Below, piece by piece: positions 36,335 through 46,059 of a stretch of DNA of 62,108 nt. Made by a program: the position numbers and the translations under genes. Source of the DNA: Fibrobacter sp. (GTDB taxonomy: Bacteria > Fibrobacterota > Fibrobacteria > Fibrobacterales > Fibrobacteraceae); the NCBI GenBank assembly GCA_012511955.1, contig JAAZFC010000074.1, forward strand, positions 1 through 62,108. The letters run 5' to 3'. How positions within the stretch are numbered: the stretch's first letter is position 1; each line of letters starts with the position of its first letter. The notes beneath the pieces were generated by a model. It saw only the letters and a list, made by a program, of their open reading frames with translations. It was not told the DNA's origin and ran no database searches.

Positions 36335-38053
36335 TCAAGTGCTGCCTGTGGGCTTAGCTAGTTTAGTTTTAGGGGGTTCAATAATCATATTACTAAGGGG
36401 AGCTCCCGGGGGGACCATGGGGAATACATTATCTTCTTTTTCACATTCGCAATGAATTAGAACTGGACCTTCATTGTAATCCAAAGCTCTTTGCAACATT
36501 CTGGCCGCATCTATGGGGCGCCTAATGCGCAAAGCTTTGATGCCAAAAGATCCTGCAAGTTTTACAAAGTCTGGGTTGCCTTCTAAATCTACCCCAGAAT
36601 AACGCTTATCGTAGAACATGTCTTGCCATTGGCGTACCATTCCCAGGTATTTGTTATCCATTACCAATATTTTCACTGGCAATTTATGAATAGCTGCGGT
36701 GGCAAGTTCGGCCATGGTCATTTGGAAACCACCATCGCCTACAATGGCTACCACGGGCATTCCAGTTTGGTTGCCAATAGCTGCTCCAATGGCTGCAGGG
36801 AATCCAAAACCCATGGTTCCCGCTCCGCCCGAAGACAGAAATTGATTGGGGCCATCGGGTTTAAAGAACTGCGCTGCCCACATTTGATGTTGGCCAACAT
36901 CGGTGGTTACAATAGCTTTACCTTTAGTTAGTCTATTGAGTTCATGGATAATGTGCTGCATTCGCAAACCGCCCTTTTTGGCATAACGCAAGGGGAACTT
37001 CTTTTTCCACTGGTTAATTTGCTCTAACCAATCTTCGGTATCAAGCTTATTCATAAAAGGCATAAGCTGGTCTAATACCAATTTGGCATCGCCATGTAAA
37101 AACACATCGGGCTGAATTACTTTGCCATTTTCTGCTTTCTCAATATCTATATGCAAAACAGTGGCATCTGCGCAGAATTCGTCTATTTTTCCGGTAATAC
37201 GGTCATCCCAGCGAGAACCTATGGAAAAAATCAAGTCGCAATCAGCTACCGCTTTGTTGGCGTAAACCGTACCGTGCATTCCGAGCATGCCCAAAGCTAA
37301 ATCATGGTTAACAGGGAAAGTCCCAAGTCCCAATAAAGTTTGAGCTACCGGTGCATTTAAGCGTTCGGCGAGTTCGCGCACTTGCTTTTGTGCACCGCTA
37401 ATCATAGCTCCATGCCCCACTAACAAAACAGGCTTTTTAGACTTCGCTAACAGTTCGGCGGCTTTTTTTACCAAATCTTCGTCGGCTCGTTCAGGGATTT
37501 TATATCCAGGTAAATCCACAGTATCTACAAAAGGAGCTGTGCAAACTCCTGAACTAACATCTTTAGGCACATCGATTAGTACTGGGCCAGGCCTTCCTGT
37601 GCGAGCAATATGAAAAGCCTCTTTCATTACTCGAGGTAAATCATTGCTGTCTTTAGTTAAATATGAGTGTTTAACTATGGGGAAGCTCATGCCAGAAGTG
37701 TCACACTCCTGAAAGGCATCTAAGCCTAAGCTAGGAGTAACTGTTTGTCCAGTTATAACAATCATAGGCACCGAATCCATTTGAGCGGTGTAAATTCCAG
37801 TCAATGTATTGGTGGCTGCAGGGCCTGAAGTAACTATAACAACGCCGGGTTTTCCAGTTACGCGGGCATAGCCATCGGCCATGTGTGTAGCCCCTTGTTC
37901 GTGCCTAGATAAAATAAGTTTGATAGAAGAGTCTAAAATAGCGTCATATATAGGTATAACCGCACCCCCTGGGTAACCAAAGACTACCTCTACGCCTTCG
38001 CGTTTGAGGGCTTCAATGATTACTCTGGCGCCATCTATATGGATTGTACTCAT
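36335..38053 (-). CDS. ilvB: acetolactate synthase, large catalytic subunit
   Basis: ThDP-dependent enzyme that condenses two pyruvates to acetolactate (or pyruvate with 2-ketobutyrate), the first common step for valine, leucine and isoleucine. The start at 38053 (AGGA upstream) gives 572 residues, the normal size; a longer frame to 38149 has no ribosome-binding site. Seen are [20 protein letters not shown], the ThDP Glu region [16 protein letters not shown], the FAD-domain stretch [20 protein letters not shown], and the ThDP-binding GDGGFQMT...ELATA block. No leader peptide for attenuation is evident upstream. Confidence 0.97.
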   Translation of the reverse strand: MSTIHIDGARVIIEALKREGVEVVFGYPGGAVIPIYDAILDSSIKLILSRHEQGATHMADGYARVTGKPGVVIVTSGPAATNTLTGIYTAQMDSVPMIVITGQTVTPSLGLDAFQECDTSGMSFPIVKHSYLTKDSNDLPRVMKEAFHIARTGRPGPVLIDVPKDVSSGVCTAPFVDTVDLPGYKIPERADEDLVKKAAELLAKSKKPVLLVGHGAMISGAQKQVRELAERLNAPVAQTLLGLGTFPVNHDLALGMLGMHGTVYANKAVADCDLIFSIGSRWDDRITGKIDEFCADATVLHIDIEKAENGKVIQPDVFLHGDAKLVLDQLMPFMNKLDTEDWLEQINQWKKKFPLRYAKKGGLRMQHIIHELNRLTKGKAIVTTDVGQHQMWAAQFFKPDGPNQFLSSGGAGTMGFGFPAAIGAAIGNQTGMPVVAIVGDGGFQMTMAELATAAIHKLPVKILVMDNKYLGMVRQWQDMFYDKRYSGVDLEGNPDFVKLAGSFGIKALRIRRPIDAARMLQRALDYNEGPVLIHCECEKEDNVFPMVPPGAPLSNMIIEPPKTKLAKPTGST

Positions 38054-38171
38054 GTTTGGTCCTTTGTTTGCTTTTGATTTATCATGTAAATATAAAATAT
38101 TTATGCGGTAAAGGGAGGGGTTAAGGTTAAAATGTTGATAATTAAACACTTTTTAAGTAAGGAAGGTTAAA

Positions 38172-38831
38172 ATGATTGATAAAAATGACAATATAGCTCC
38201 ACGGGAAAAGATTTTGCAGCAAGGTGTTGCTCAACTTCGCGATTTTGAGTTGATTGCAGTGGTTTTAGGAAGCGGTAGTCGAGGGAATGATGTGTTTAAT
38301 ATTGCAAAGGAGGTGTCTTTGTTGTTGAGTCGCTTGGGTAAAGCACCTAAAATAGAAGATTTGTTGTGTGTTTCTGGGGTTGGGGTGGTTAAAGCTTGTC
38401 AAATTTTGGCGTGTCTTGAGTTGTCTCAGCGTTTTTTGTTATCGACTTCGGCTAAAATAGTAACAAAACCTGAAGATTTAGTTCCTAGTCTAGCTTTTAT
38501 GAAAGGCTTACGGCAAGAAAGTATGGTGGTGGTGTGTTTTAATGGTTCTAATCAAATATTAGGCATACATCGGCTGACTATGGGCTTAGCCAATCAAACG
38601 CAAATTCACAATCGCGAAGCTTTTGCTGCAGCTATACAGGATCGCGCTTTGGGGGTTATTTTTGCTCATAATCATCCATCGGGGAGCTTAAAGCCTAGCT
38701 TACAAGATTTAGAATGCACAAAAAACTTGGTACAATGTGGTGAAATTATAGGCATTCCAGTTTTAGATCATATTATAATATCGCCTAGGGGGTGGAGTAG
38801 TATCAAAGAATCTTATCCTCATATATTTTAG
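38172..38831 (+). CDS. radC: RadC/JAB-domain protein
   Basis: RadC proteins have a JAB/MPN metalloprotease-like domain; the old DNA repair assignment is not firm. The 219-residue product has a helix-hairpin-helix-like N-terminus (DLLCVSGVGVVKACQIL near residue 57) and the JAMM metal motif HNHPSGSLKPSLQD near residue 165. GGAAGG before the ATG is a good ribosome-binding site. It is divergent from ilvB. It stands alone and resembles the chromosomal, not the mobile-element, type in length. Confidence 0.93.
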   Translation: MIDKNDNIAPREKILQQGVAQLRDFELIAVVLGSGSRGNDVFNIAKEVSLLLSRLGKAPKIEDLLCVSGVGVVKACQILACLELSQRFLLSTSAKIVTKPEDLVPSLAFMKGLRQESMVVVCFNGSNQILGIHRLTMGLANQTQIHNREAFAAAIQDRALGVIFAHNHPSGSLKPSLQDLECTKNLVQCGEIIGIPVLDHIIISPRGWSSIKESYPHIF

Positions 38832-38921
38832 TTAAGTTCTTTTTATGACTTAACCTAAAATTAAAATATTGTTAAATTGTATTTAAAGCTGTTTAAAAAA
38901 AATTCTGTCGGAGGAGTTTAG

Positions 38922-40661
38922 ATGAAGCGGATATTATTTGTGCTAGCCTTGGCAATTTCTTTTGGTCAAGCTAGTCTTAATAAAGATGGAATGCTAGGAG
39001 TTAATCGCACTTTTTCTGCGCAAACTTCTGGGCATTCCAAGTTTGGTGTAGGTTTTTTAGCTGATATAACCATAGATCAGGGTATGTTTGGCACTGTAAG
39101 CAGAGTGAATCCCCTTGGTAACGGAGAAGATTTACATCCTGTACAACTTATAGACTCAACTCATATAACTACATGTGAAGGTGAGCAATGCTATAACCTA
39201 AAGGGCTCAACCATTGACGGTGTTACTGGTGCTGGCGCCAACTTCTTTATGTCGCTTGGCCTAAGTGATTACTTCGATTTGTCTATATCTTTGCCTATAT
39301 ACCACGAGTCATATAAGCAGACCGGGCAATGGGCCTATATGCACAGAAGCGGTAAATATGAGTTTGTTGAAAATAGTCCGGTTTATGGCATTAGTAAAAC
39401 TGGAATTGGAGATTTACGCCTCAATGCAAAGTTCCGTGCCCCTATGCCCGAAGATAATTTAATTGATTTGGCATTGTTCTTGGGTGGAACTATAAGTATG
39501 AGTAGTGAAAGAGGGCTATGGGTGCGTGAAAGTGAATATTTAGGAACCGCTAATAGTAATTTAACTACTGGTTTTGGTATGCCTGAGCATTCGTGGAAAA
39601 TCGGTGCTGCAGCCACTTTTGATTTCCGTAATATAGATAATGGTTTTCCTTTGTTGGCACATTTCAACTTCGGTTATAGGTCCCCACTAAAGGATTATCC
39701 AAAGATTATGCATATAGCTGGAGCAGTGGAATTGTTCCTTATCGATTATTTTAGTGTATTCGGCGAAATTTATAAAGAAATGCCAGAAGGTGCCCCGGCC
39801 AATGAAATTGATGTTATGGAAATCACCTTTGGAGGCGCTATACATACAGGAATTGGTTTGGAAATATATGTGGCTGCCCATTCATTTATGGGTAATGCGA
39901 GCAAATTTGCCAATCTAATGGGGGGGCAAAATAGAGAAAGAGTGGTTTTGTATCAAGGTCGCACTATGCCCAATTTATATGGTATGGTTGGTCTAACATG
40001 GCACGGTTTCCTTACACCACAAGATGATTATGACGATGATTATTACTACCAAGAACCTGTGGTGCTAGAAAAAGTTGTGGAACATCACAATACCATTATT
40101 GAAAGAGATACAGTGGTTCAAGTGGAGACTAAAGTAGATACAGTAGTTCAAGTGGAAACTAAAGTTGACACCCTAGTGGAAACTAAGGTGGATACCTTGG
40201 TGCATATTCAGACTGACACTCTAACTAAAATCGATACTCTAGTGGAAACTAAAGTTGATACACTTGTGCAAATCCAAACCGATACATTGGTAATCCGTGA
40301 TACTTTAATGATAGAAAAAGAAGCTGTAGTTATTATGCACGGCGTGAACTTCGCTACTGGCTCTGCTGATTTAACCACGGAAAGTTTTGAAAAGCTCGAT
40401 GAAGTAGCTGCTACTTTAAAAAATTCCCCTGGCGTAGTGCTCGAAATCAGTGGACATACAGATGATAGAGGGTCGTCAGCCATAAATGATAGGCTTTCTC
40501 GAGAACGGGCGGAGTCTGTGGTGCGTTATATGGTGTCCCAAGGCGTTCCTCAAGAACAACTGTCCTCTGTGGGTTATGGAAGTTCTAGGCCTGTGGCTTC
40601 TAATAGGACTGCTGAAGGTAGAGAAAAGAACCGTCGCATAGAGATGAAGAGATTAGAATAG
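38922..40661 (+). CDS. OmpA family outer-membrane protein with VETKVDT repeat stalk
   Basis: The 579-residue product has a signal peptide (MKRILFVLALAISFGQA), a beta-barrel-like region (about 20-375, alternating aromatic strands), a repeat region at about 401-464 made of variants of VETKVDTLV and IQTDTL, and an OmpA peptidoglycan-binding domain (about 465-579, with GVNFATGSADL, ISGHTDDRGS and KNRRIEMKRL). A very strong GGAGGAG precedes the ATG. It likely anchors the outer membrane to the cell wall, with the repeat as spacer. A perfect terminator follows. Confidence 0.9.
   Translation: MKRILFVLALAISFGQASLNKDGMLGVNRTFSAQTSGHSKFGVGFLADITIDQGMFGTVSRVNPLGNGEDLHPVQLIDSTHITTCEGEQCYNLKGSTIDGVTGAGANFFMSLGLSDYFDLSISLPIYHESYKQTGQWAYMHRSGKYEFVENSPVYGISKTGIGDLRLNAKFRAPMPEDNLIDLALFLGGTISMSSERGLWVRESEYLGTANSNLTTGFGMPEHSWKIGAAATFDFRNIDNGFPLLAHFNFGYRSPLKDYPKIMHIAGAVELFLIDYFSVFGEIYKEMPEGAPANEIDVMEITFGGAIHTGIGLEIYVAAHSFMGNASKFANLMGGQNRERVVLYQGRTMPNLYGMVGLTWHGFLTPQDDYDDDYYYQEPVVLEKVVEHHNTIIERDTVVQVETKVDTVVQVETKVDTLVETKVDTLVHIQTDTLTKIDTLVETKVDTLVQIQTDTLVIRDTLMIEKEAVVIMHGVNFATGSADLTTESFEKLDEVAATLKNSPGVVLEISGHTDDRGSSAINDRLSRERAESVVRYMVSQGVPQEQLSSVGYGSSRPVASNRTAEGREKNRRIEMKRLE
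40122..40315 (+). repeat. degenerate coding repeats (VETKVDT / IQTDTL units)
   Basis: About 190 bases inside the OmpA gene hold four VETKVDT(V/L) units and two IQTDTL units. The DNA copies share GTGGA(A/G)ACTAA(A/G)GT cores, so the number of units could change by recombination or slippage without changing frame. Confidence 0.8.
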
Positions 40662-40679
40662 AAAAAAGAAAAAGCAAAA

Positions 40680-40709
40680 GGCTGCTAAGTTATCTTAGCA
40701 GCCTTTTTT
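40680..40709. terminator. bidirectional terminator between the OmpA gene and rpiA
   Basis: GGCTGCTAAG (40680-40689) and CTTAGCAGCC (40694-40703) form a perfect 10-bp stem with a TTAT loop and T6. An A-rich left flank allows use by the minus-strand rpiA as well. Confidence 0.93.
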
Positions 40710-40752
40710 ATTTGCAAAAAAATAGATAAATGATTGTAAATTGTGTAAATAC

Positions 40753-41436
40753 TTAGAGTTCTACGATAGAGTCTTTTTTAGCTACAATAGCTTTGTGAGC
40801 TAAACCTATGAACATACCGTGTTCTAAAAGACCAGGGATATTTTGCAGTTTATCGGATAATGTGGCAGGGTTTTCGATGTTGGGAAATTTAGCGTCGGCA
40901 ATGAGATTGCCACTGTCAGAAATCACTGGACCGTCTTTGCGCAATCCTTGGCGTACGGTAAAATCTCCCCCTAATTTTTGGATGCGGCTTTCCACTAAAC
41001 CCAAAGCGCAGGGTAATAGTTCTAAGGGAACAGCGAAGTTCTGACCTAATTGTGGCACTAATTTGCTTTCGTCGGCGATAATCACGAACTTTTGTGCTAA
41101 AGTAGCCACGATTTTTTCCATCAAATGCGCTGCACCACGGCCTTTGATTAGATTTAACTGGGGATCAATTTCATCAGCACCATCCACAGCAATGTCTAAA
41201 AAACTGGTTTGCCCTAGATCTTGGAGCAATATATTGTGTTTTTGGCAAATCAAAGTAGAAGACCAAGAGGTGGAAACCCCAGTTATATGCATGCCTTCTG
41301 TTTTGATGCGATGAGCCAGGTGCTCAATGAAAAAATTTACTGTGGAGCCAGTACCGATTCCCACTAAATCTCCAGATTTAACCATGTTTGCAGCTTTTAT
41401 TGCTGCTTGCTGTTTGAGTTTGTCTGCTGAGCTCAT
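40753..41436 (-). CDS. rpiA: ribose-5-phosphate isomerase A
   Basis: Interconverts ribose-5-phosphate and ribulose-5-phosphate in the pentose phosphate pathway. The 227-residue product has VGIGTGSTVNFFIEHL near residue 21, the substrate-site motif DIAVDGADEIDPQLNLIKGRG near residue 82, and the conserved Glu and Lys. It follows the FKBP isomerase gene by 15 bases in the same direction. The 5' region contains a good start at ATG 41436. Confidence 0.96.
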   Translation of the reverse strand: MSSADKLKQQAAIKAANMVKSGDLVGIGTGSTVNFFIEHLAHRIKTEGMHITGVSTSWSSTLICQKHNILLQDLGQTSFLDIAVDGADEIDPQLNLIKGRGAAHLMEKIVATLAQKFVIIADESKLVPQLGQNFAVPLELLPCALGLVESRIQKLGGDFTVRQGLRKDGPVISDSGNLIADAKFPNIENPATLSDKLQNIPGLLEHGMFIGLAHKAIVAKKDSIVEL

Positions 41437-41451
41437 AGTTTCCTATATCAA

Positions 41452-42033
41452 TTAAAAATCTTTCCAAAAATTAGTGAAGTCATCATCTTCGTCATCGTCG
41501 TGTTCAGGGTAACCCTGTTCAACTTCTTGAAGGGTAGCAGCTTCAACGCTAATTATTTCTACCACAAAAGTTAAATCCATTCCAGCAAAAGGATGATTGG
41601 CATCTAAAATAACACTTTCTTCTCGTATTTCCTTTAAAATGCAGATTTCTATGTCGTCATCAATGGTGTGGTTGATAATTTCAGCGGGATCGTCAGGGAT
41701 ATTCCAGTCTTCTTGGGGAAAGTCCGTGCGTAACATTTCTATTTCCATACCCAGCCATAATTGTCCAATATCTTGCAGTTCGTCTTTAGGAACTTCTAAA
41801 ATGTTTTTGGGTTCTTGCTTGCCATAAGCATCTTCTGCTTTAAGAGACACTACAACAGTTTCTCCAACGGGGAGACCTTTTAATGCTTCTTGTAGTTTTA
41901 GCGGCACATAGTTTGAAACTCCCTGAATATACAAAACAGGCTGGAAAGGGGGAATTTCCTCGAGTATTTTGCCATTTTTATCTTTTAATTGATAAGCAAT
42001 GGTTATTTTTAACTTATCTTCAACCTTGTTCAT
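41452..42033 (-). CDS. FKBP-type peptidyl-prolyl isomerase, SlyD-like
   Basis: Folding catalyst of the SlyD group, in which an FKBP domain holds an inserted IF chaperone domain. The 193-residue product opens with KITIAYQLKDKNGKILEEIP, and has LKEALKGLPVGETVVVSLKAEDAYG, with the insert about residues 75-130, then DANHPFAGMDLTFVVEI. The tail is acidic (EHDDDEDDDFTNFWKDF) rather than the His-rich metal-binding tail of E. coli SlyD, so nickel binding by the tail is unlikely. Cytoplasmic. Co-transcribed with rpiA. Confidence 0.92.
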   Translation of the reverse strand: MNKVEDKLKITIAYQLKDKNGKILEEIPPFQPVLYIQGVSNYVPLKLQEALKGLPVGETVVVSLKAEDAYGKQEPKNILEVPKDELQDIGQLWLGMEIEMLRTDFPQEDWNIPDDPAEIINHTIDDDIEICILKEIREESVILDANHPFAGMDLTFVVEIISVEAATLQEVEQGYPEHDDDEDDDFTNFWKDF

Positions 42034-42086
42034 TAGAATTTAAATATAACTAATGTAAAATTCTAATTTTGCTAAAGAGAGATAAA

Positions 42087-42536
42087 ATGAAAATACTTTT
42101 TGTTTGTTTAGGAAATATTTGTAGATCACCCGCTGCAGAGGGTGTGGCTAGGGTGGTCGTCAAAGAATTAGCAGAAGAAATTACTTTTGATAGCGCAGGC
42201 TTAGGAAACTGGCATATTGGCAAGCCGCCTCATAAACCCATGCGTCAAGTAGCTGCAGAAAAGGGTTATCCCATTGATGATTTGAGCGCACGCCAAGTAA
42301 AAAGTACTGATTTCCAGGAGTTTGACTGGATTGTAGCCATGGATTCTTCGAATTTAGAAGAGTTAAAGCGTTTAAAAGATTTGTATGGTGGTAAAGCCCA
42401 ATTATCGATGCTACTTGACCCCAAAAATCATGGGCAAAAAGATGTCCCCGACCCTTATTACGGCGATATGGACTTGTTTTATGAAAGTTTTGGACTTATT
42501 GAGCGGGCTGTTCCTGATTTTTTGCGTAAATTGTAG
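42087..42536 (+). CDS. low-molecular-weight protein-tyrosine phosphatase
   Basis: Removes phosphate from protein tyrosines, often on exopolysaccharide-related kinases. The ATG at 42087 gives a 149-residue product starting MKILFVCLGNICRSP, which holds the catalytic C-x5-R loop (Cys8, Arg14). The general acid Asp is in DPYYGD near residue 122. The longer frame from 42069 starts at a TTG and is less likely. First gene of a plus-strand group with a metallophosphoesterase and a pseudouridine synthase. Confidence 0.93.
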   Translation: MKILFVCLGNICRSPAAEGVARVVVKELAEEITFDSAGLGNWHIGKPPHKPMRQVAAEKGYPIDDLSARQVKSTDFQEFDWIVAMDSSNLEELKRLKDLYGGKAQLSMLLDPKNHGQKDVPDPYYGDMDLFYESFGLIERAVPDFLRKL

Positions 42537-42544
42537 GGATATTT

Positions 42545-43270
42545 ATGATATACGGTATTTTTTCTGATATACATGCTAACTTGTCTGCTTTAGAAGCTGT
42601 GGAAAATTCCATGGCTGAACATGGTGTAGAAAGGCGTGTCTGTTTAGGGGATTTAGTGGGCTATTGTGCCGATGTGGAAGAATGTGTGCAGCTCACTGCG
42701 AAGATTAGTGATATATGCGTGATGGGGAATCACGATAGCGTAGCTGTTAAGCGAGAATCATCTATGCATTTTAACCAATATGCACGCTATGTTATAGAGT
42801 GGACCCAACAAAACCTTTCTGAAAGTGCTATTAATTATCTTAAAAGCTTAGCTTATATGGTAGAAGAAGGTGATATCTGTTTTGTGCATGCTTCACCCAA
42901 ATCCCCCGCAGATTGGTACTATATAGCTTCCTTAGATGAAGCCATGGATGCTTTTGAGTTTTTTACTACTAAATATTGCTTTGTGGGCCATACCCATAAC
43001 CCTGTTATAGTGGCATTAGATGATGGCTTTCCCCAAGTTATAGAAGAAGACTTTTATCAAGTCCAAGGCTCAGAACGTTTGCTTATAAATGTGGGCAGTG
43101 TTGGTCAACCTAGGGATAGAGATGCCCGAGCAAGTTGGTGCTTATTTGATAGTGAAAAAGAAACTATACGCATTGTACGGGTTGAATACGACATTTCAAT
43201 CACTCAAAAAAATATGCGTAAAAGAGATTTCCCCATATTTCTCATAAAAAGATTGGCAGAAGGTCGTTAA
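42545..43270 (+). CDS. calcineurin-like metallophosphoesterase
   Basis: The 241-residue product has all metal-site motifs in order: DIHANLSALEAV near residue 8, GDLVGYCADVEEC, GNHDSVAV, and the C-terminal GHTHNP plus NVGSVGQPRD. The arrangement resembles YfcE and diadenosine tetraphosphatase-type enzymes, but the substrate cannot be told. ATG lies 8 bases after the phosphatase stop, so the two are translated from one message; the next gene starts 2 bases after its stop. Confidence 0.92.
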   Translation: MIYGIFSDIHANLSALEAVENSMAEHGVERRVCLGDLVGYCADVEECVQLTAKISDICVMGNHDSVAVKRESSMHFNQYARYVIEWTQQNLSESAINYLKSLAYMVEEGDICFVHASPKSPADWYYIASLDEAMDAFEFFTTKYCFVGHTHNPVIVALDDGFPQVIEEDFYQVQGSERLLINVGSVGQPRDRDARASWCLFDSEKETIRIVRVEYDISITQKNMRKRDFPIFLIKRLAEGR

Positions 43271-43272
43271 AT

Positions 43273-44220
43273 ATGTTGCGTATAGTTGTAGATAAACATT
43301 CTGGAGAACAGCGTTTAGATCGTTGGATGCGCAAACAGTTGCCGCATTTAAGTCTGAGCTTTATTTTTAGCATATTGCGTAAGAAAAGGGTTCGCGTTAA
43401 TGGCAAGGTTTATAGAGGAGCAGAGTATGTACAAGTGGGGGACGAGGTTTGTATTTATGAAAATATAAGTGCTGCGCCTAAAGTTTCCACTAAAGATTCT
43501 TGGGGTAATAGAAAAATACCTAGCAATTTGAATTTTTTAATTCAAAACCCTGATTGGGTAGTGATAGACAAGCCTTCTGGTATGGCATCTCAGCCAGGTA
43601 GTGGCATTCCCCAAGGAGAATCTGTGGTAGAATGGTTGCAGGTATGGGCACAAAATCAGGGTATAGATTTTAAGCCAGCTTTGGTGCAACGCTTAGACCT
43701 AGAAACTAGCGGGGTAATCTTAGCTGCGCTAAGTGGAAAAGGAGTGCGGGAGCTAAACACTTTAATGCGCCAGCACAAAGTGCAAAAAGAATATTTGGCT
43801 TTGGTAAAAGGAAAGTTAAAATGCCCCCGCGGAAGCATTAATTTAGCACTAAATCGCCAAGATTCTGCCCAAGGGGCAAAAATGCAAGTGGGGGAGGGCA
43901 AAGATTCTTTGACAAAGTACCAGTTGGAACGCAGTTACGGTGATTATAGCTTGGTGCGCATCAAATTAATTACTGGACGCATGCACCAAATCCGCGCACA
44001 TTTTGCGCATATTGGGCATCCCTTGCTTGGCGATAAACGCTACGGTGATTTTGCCTTAAACCGTGAGTTTCAAAAGGAATTTGGCTTGAAAAGATTGTTT
44101 TTGCATGCCAATATGCTTATTTGGGACTGGGAAAATAAAAGGCAAGAGAGCATTAGTGCCTTGCCTTTAGAGCTTAAAGATGTTTTAGCCAAATTACGGC
44201 AAAATCTAAGACGAGCCTAA
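43273..44220 (+). CDS. RluA/RluD-family pseudouridine synthase
   Basis: Modifies uridines in ribosomal or transfer RNA. The 315-residue protein has an N-terminal S4 RNA-binding domain (LDRWMRKQLPHLSLSFIFSI, then VRVNGKVYRGAEYVQVGDEV) and the catalytic domain, with VQRLDLETSGVILAAL around the catalytic Asp near residue 141 and LITGRMHQIRAHFAHIGHPL. Which RNA positions it modifies cannot be told. It is last in the plus-strand group; its stop overlaps the convergent nqrF stop by four bases. Confidence 0.93.
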   Translation: MLRIVVDKHSGEQRLDRWMRKQLPHLSLSFIFSILRKKRVRVNGKVYRGAEYVQVGDEVCIYENISAAPKVSTKDSWGNRKIPSNLNFLIQNPDWVVIDKPSGMASQPGSGIPQGESVVEWLQVWAQNQGIDFKPALVQRLDLETSGVILAALSGKGVRELNTLMRQHKVQKEYLALVKGKLKCPRGSINLALNRQDSAQGAKMQVGEGKDSLTKYQLERSYGDYSLVRIKLITGRMHQIRAHFAHIGHPLLGDKRYGDFALNREFQKEFGLKRLFLHANMLIWDWENKRQESISALPLELKDVLAKLRQNLRRA

Positions 44221-45434
44221 AACTCGTCTAAGTGAATCATATCTTCTTCTACGCCCAGATCCCAAAGCATTTTTTTCACCGCAGAACACATCATGGGAGG
44301 ACCGCACATATAGTATTCGCAATCCTCTGGAGCGGGATGATCTTTTAAATATTGCTCAAAAAGCACTTCGTGAATGAATCCCGTATAGCCTTCCCAGTTA
44401 TCTTCGGGGAGGGGAGATGAAAGAGCTACATGGTAGCTAAAGCTGGGGAATTCGTCGGCGATGGCTTTGAAATGATCGTCGTAGAACATTTCGCGCTTGG
44501 AACGAGCGCCATACCAGAACGAGGTTTTACGAGGGGTACGGTTGGTTTGGAATTGGTCAAAAATATGCGAGCGCATGGGAGCCATTCCTGCACCACCACC
44601 GATGAAAATCATTTCTCGGTCCGTATCTTGCACAAAGAAATCTCCATAAGGACCAGAAACCACCACATCATCCCCGGGTTTAAGGTTAAATATATAAGAA
44701 GATGCTAAACCTGGGGGTAAATCCAAGTTAGGAGGGGGAGTGGCTATGCGTACATTTAGCATGATAATATTCCCCTCAGCTGGGTGGTTTGCCATGGAAT
44801 AAGCCCTGAAAATTGGGGAAGGGTTATGGGCTACATAGTCCCATAATTTATATTGATCCCATTCTGCCCGGAACTCTTCTTCTATATCAAACTCTTTAAA
44901 ACTTAAATCTTTGTATGCGGGAACATCTATTTGTACATATCCCCCAGATTTAAAGTCAAGAGTTTCTCCATCTTGAATCTCTAAAATTAATTCTTTAATA
45001 TAGGTGGCTACATTATGATTAGAGCGTACTTTGCATTTAAATTGCTTGATATTAAAGATTTCATCGGGAATTTGCAATTTTAAGTCGTTTTTAATTCGCA
45101 CTTGGCAAGAAAGTCGCCAATTATCTTTGGCTTCTCCACGGGTTACATGTCCGGTTTCTGTGGGGAGAATTTCGCCTCCACCTTCTAAAACTTGGCATTT
45201 GCACAAACCGCATGTTCCTTGTCCGCCACAAGCTGCAGGTAAAAATATATCATGCTCAGCCAAGGCGCTCAATAGGTTATCCCCAGGGCTAGCTTCTTTG
45301 GTTAGGCTGTCGTCGCCATTGATAAATAACTTAACCTTACCCGCGGGCATTAGCTTGGATTTGGCCAATGCTAGAGCCAATACCATGGCTAAGATTATAA
45401 CCGTAAAAATTACTACACTAATTAAAACAGACAT
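44217..45434 (-). CDS. nqrF: Na+-translocating NADH:quinone reductase subunit F
   Basis: Electron entry subunit: takes a hydride from NADH to FAD and passes electrons to a 2Fe-2S centre. The 405-residue product has one N-terminal membrane helix, the ferredoxin motif PAACGGQGTCGLCKCQVL with a distal Cys (RLSCQV), the FAD site RAYSMANHP and the NAD site GGGAGMAPMRSH, with CGPPMMCSAV near the end. The ATG has GGAG upstream. Last gene of the six-gene nqr operon. Confidence 0.97.
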   Translation of the reverse strand: MSVLISVVIFTVIILAMVLALALAKSKLMPAGKVKLFINGDDSLTKEASPGDNLLSALAEHDIFLPAACGGQGTCGLCKCQVLEGGGEILPTETGHVTRGEAKDNWRLSCQVRIKNDLKLQIPDEIFNIKQFKCKVRSNHNVATYIKELILEIQDGETLDFKSGGYVQIDVPAYKDLSFKEFDIEEEFRAEWDQYKLWDYVAHNPSPIFRAYSMANHPAEGNIIMLNVRIATPPPNLDLPPGLASSYIFNLKPGDDVVVSGPYGDFFVQDTDREMIFIGGGAGMAPMRSHIFDQFQTNRTPRKTSFWYGARSKREMFYDDHFKAIADEFPSFSYHVALSSPLPEDNWEGYTGFIHEVLFEQYLKDHPAPEDCEYYMCGPPMMCSAVKKMLWDLGVEEDMIHLDEF

Positions 45435-45444
45435 AGTTTCTCCA

Positions 45445-46059
45445 CTATAACTGAATACCAGCGAAACACATAAAGGCCATGGCCATTAGTCCGCTAGCAA
45501 TAAATACTAAACCAGTTCCTTGCACACCAGCTGGGGCGTTGGTATAGCGCATTTTTTGTTGAATGCCGGCTAAGCCCAAAATAGCTAACCACCAACCGAT
45601 ACCAGAACCAGCACCGTAAACCATAGATTCGGCAAAATTGTAGTTACGCTCAACCATAAACAAAGCTGCACCTAAAATAGCACAGTTTACCGTAATCAAA
45701 GGAAGGAAAATACCCAATGAGTTATATAAAGCTGGAGAAAATCTATCCACTATCATTTCTACTAATTGTACCGCCGATGCAATGACAGCAATAAAGGTTA
45801 TAAAAGTGAGAAAACTAAGGTCTAAACCTTGCATACCAAAGCGTTCTAAAGCGTTGGGTTTAAGCAAAAACTCATAAATGAGCCAGTTTAGAGGCATGGT
45901 GAAAATCATTACGAAAACTACGGCTACGCCTAAACCAAAAGCTGTTTCCACCTTCTTTGAACACGCCAAGAAGGAACACATTCCCAAAAAGAATGCGAGG
46001 AGAATGTTTTCTACGAAAATTGATTCTACAAATAAGCTGAGATAGTGTACAATATCCAT
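45445..46059 (-). CDS. nqrE: Na+-translocating NADH:quinone reductase subunit E
   Basis: Integral membrane subunit of the sodium pump that, with NqrD, binds a shared iron-sulfur centre and forms part of the ion path. The 204-residue product has six hydrophobic segments and the family stretches [20 protein letters not shown] and [13 protein letters not shown], each with the conserved Cys. It begins one base after nqrD ends. Confidence 0.97.
   Translation of the reverse strand: MDIVHYLSLFVESIFVENILLAFFLGMCSFLACSKKVETAFGLGVAVVFVMIFTMPLNWLIYEFLLKPNALERFGMQGLDLSFLTFITFIAVIASAVQLVEMIVDRFSPALYNSLGIFLPLITVNCAILGAALFMVERNYNFAESMVYGAGSGIGWWLAILGLAGIQQKMRYTNAPAGVQGTGLVFIASGLMAMAFMCFAGIQL

Noticed and set aside
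38831-38854. Terminator after radC (GTTAAGT/ACTTAAC)
   Set aside because: A 7-bp AT-rich stem without a following T tract; too weak to call.
40122-40315. CRISPR-like repeat
   Set aside because: The repeats are in-frame coding units without unique spacers of constant length.
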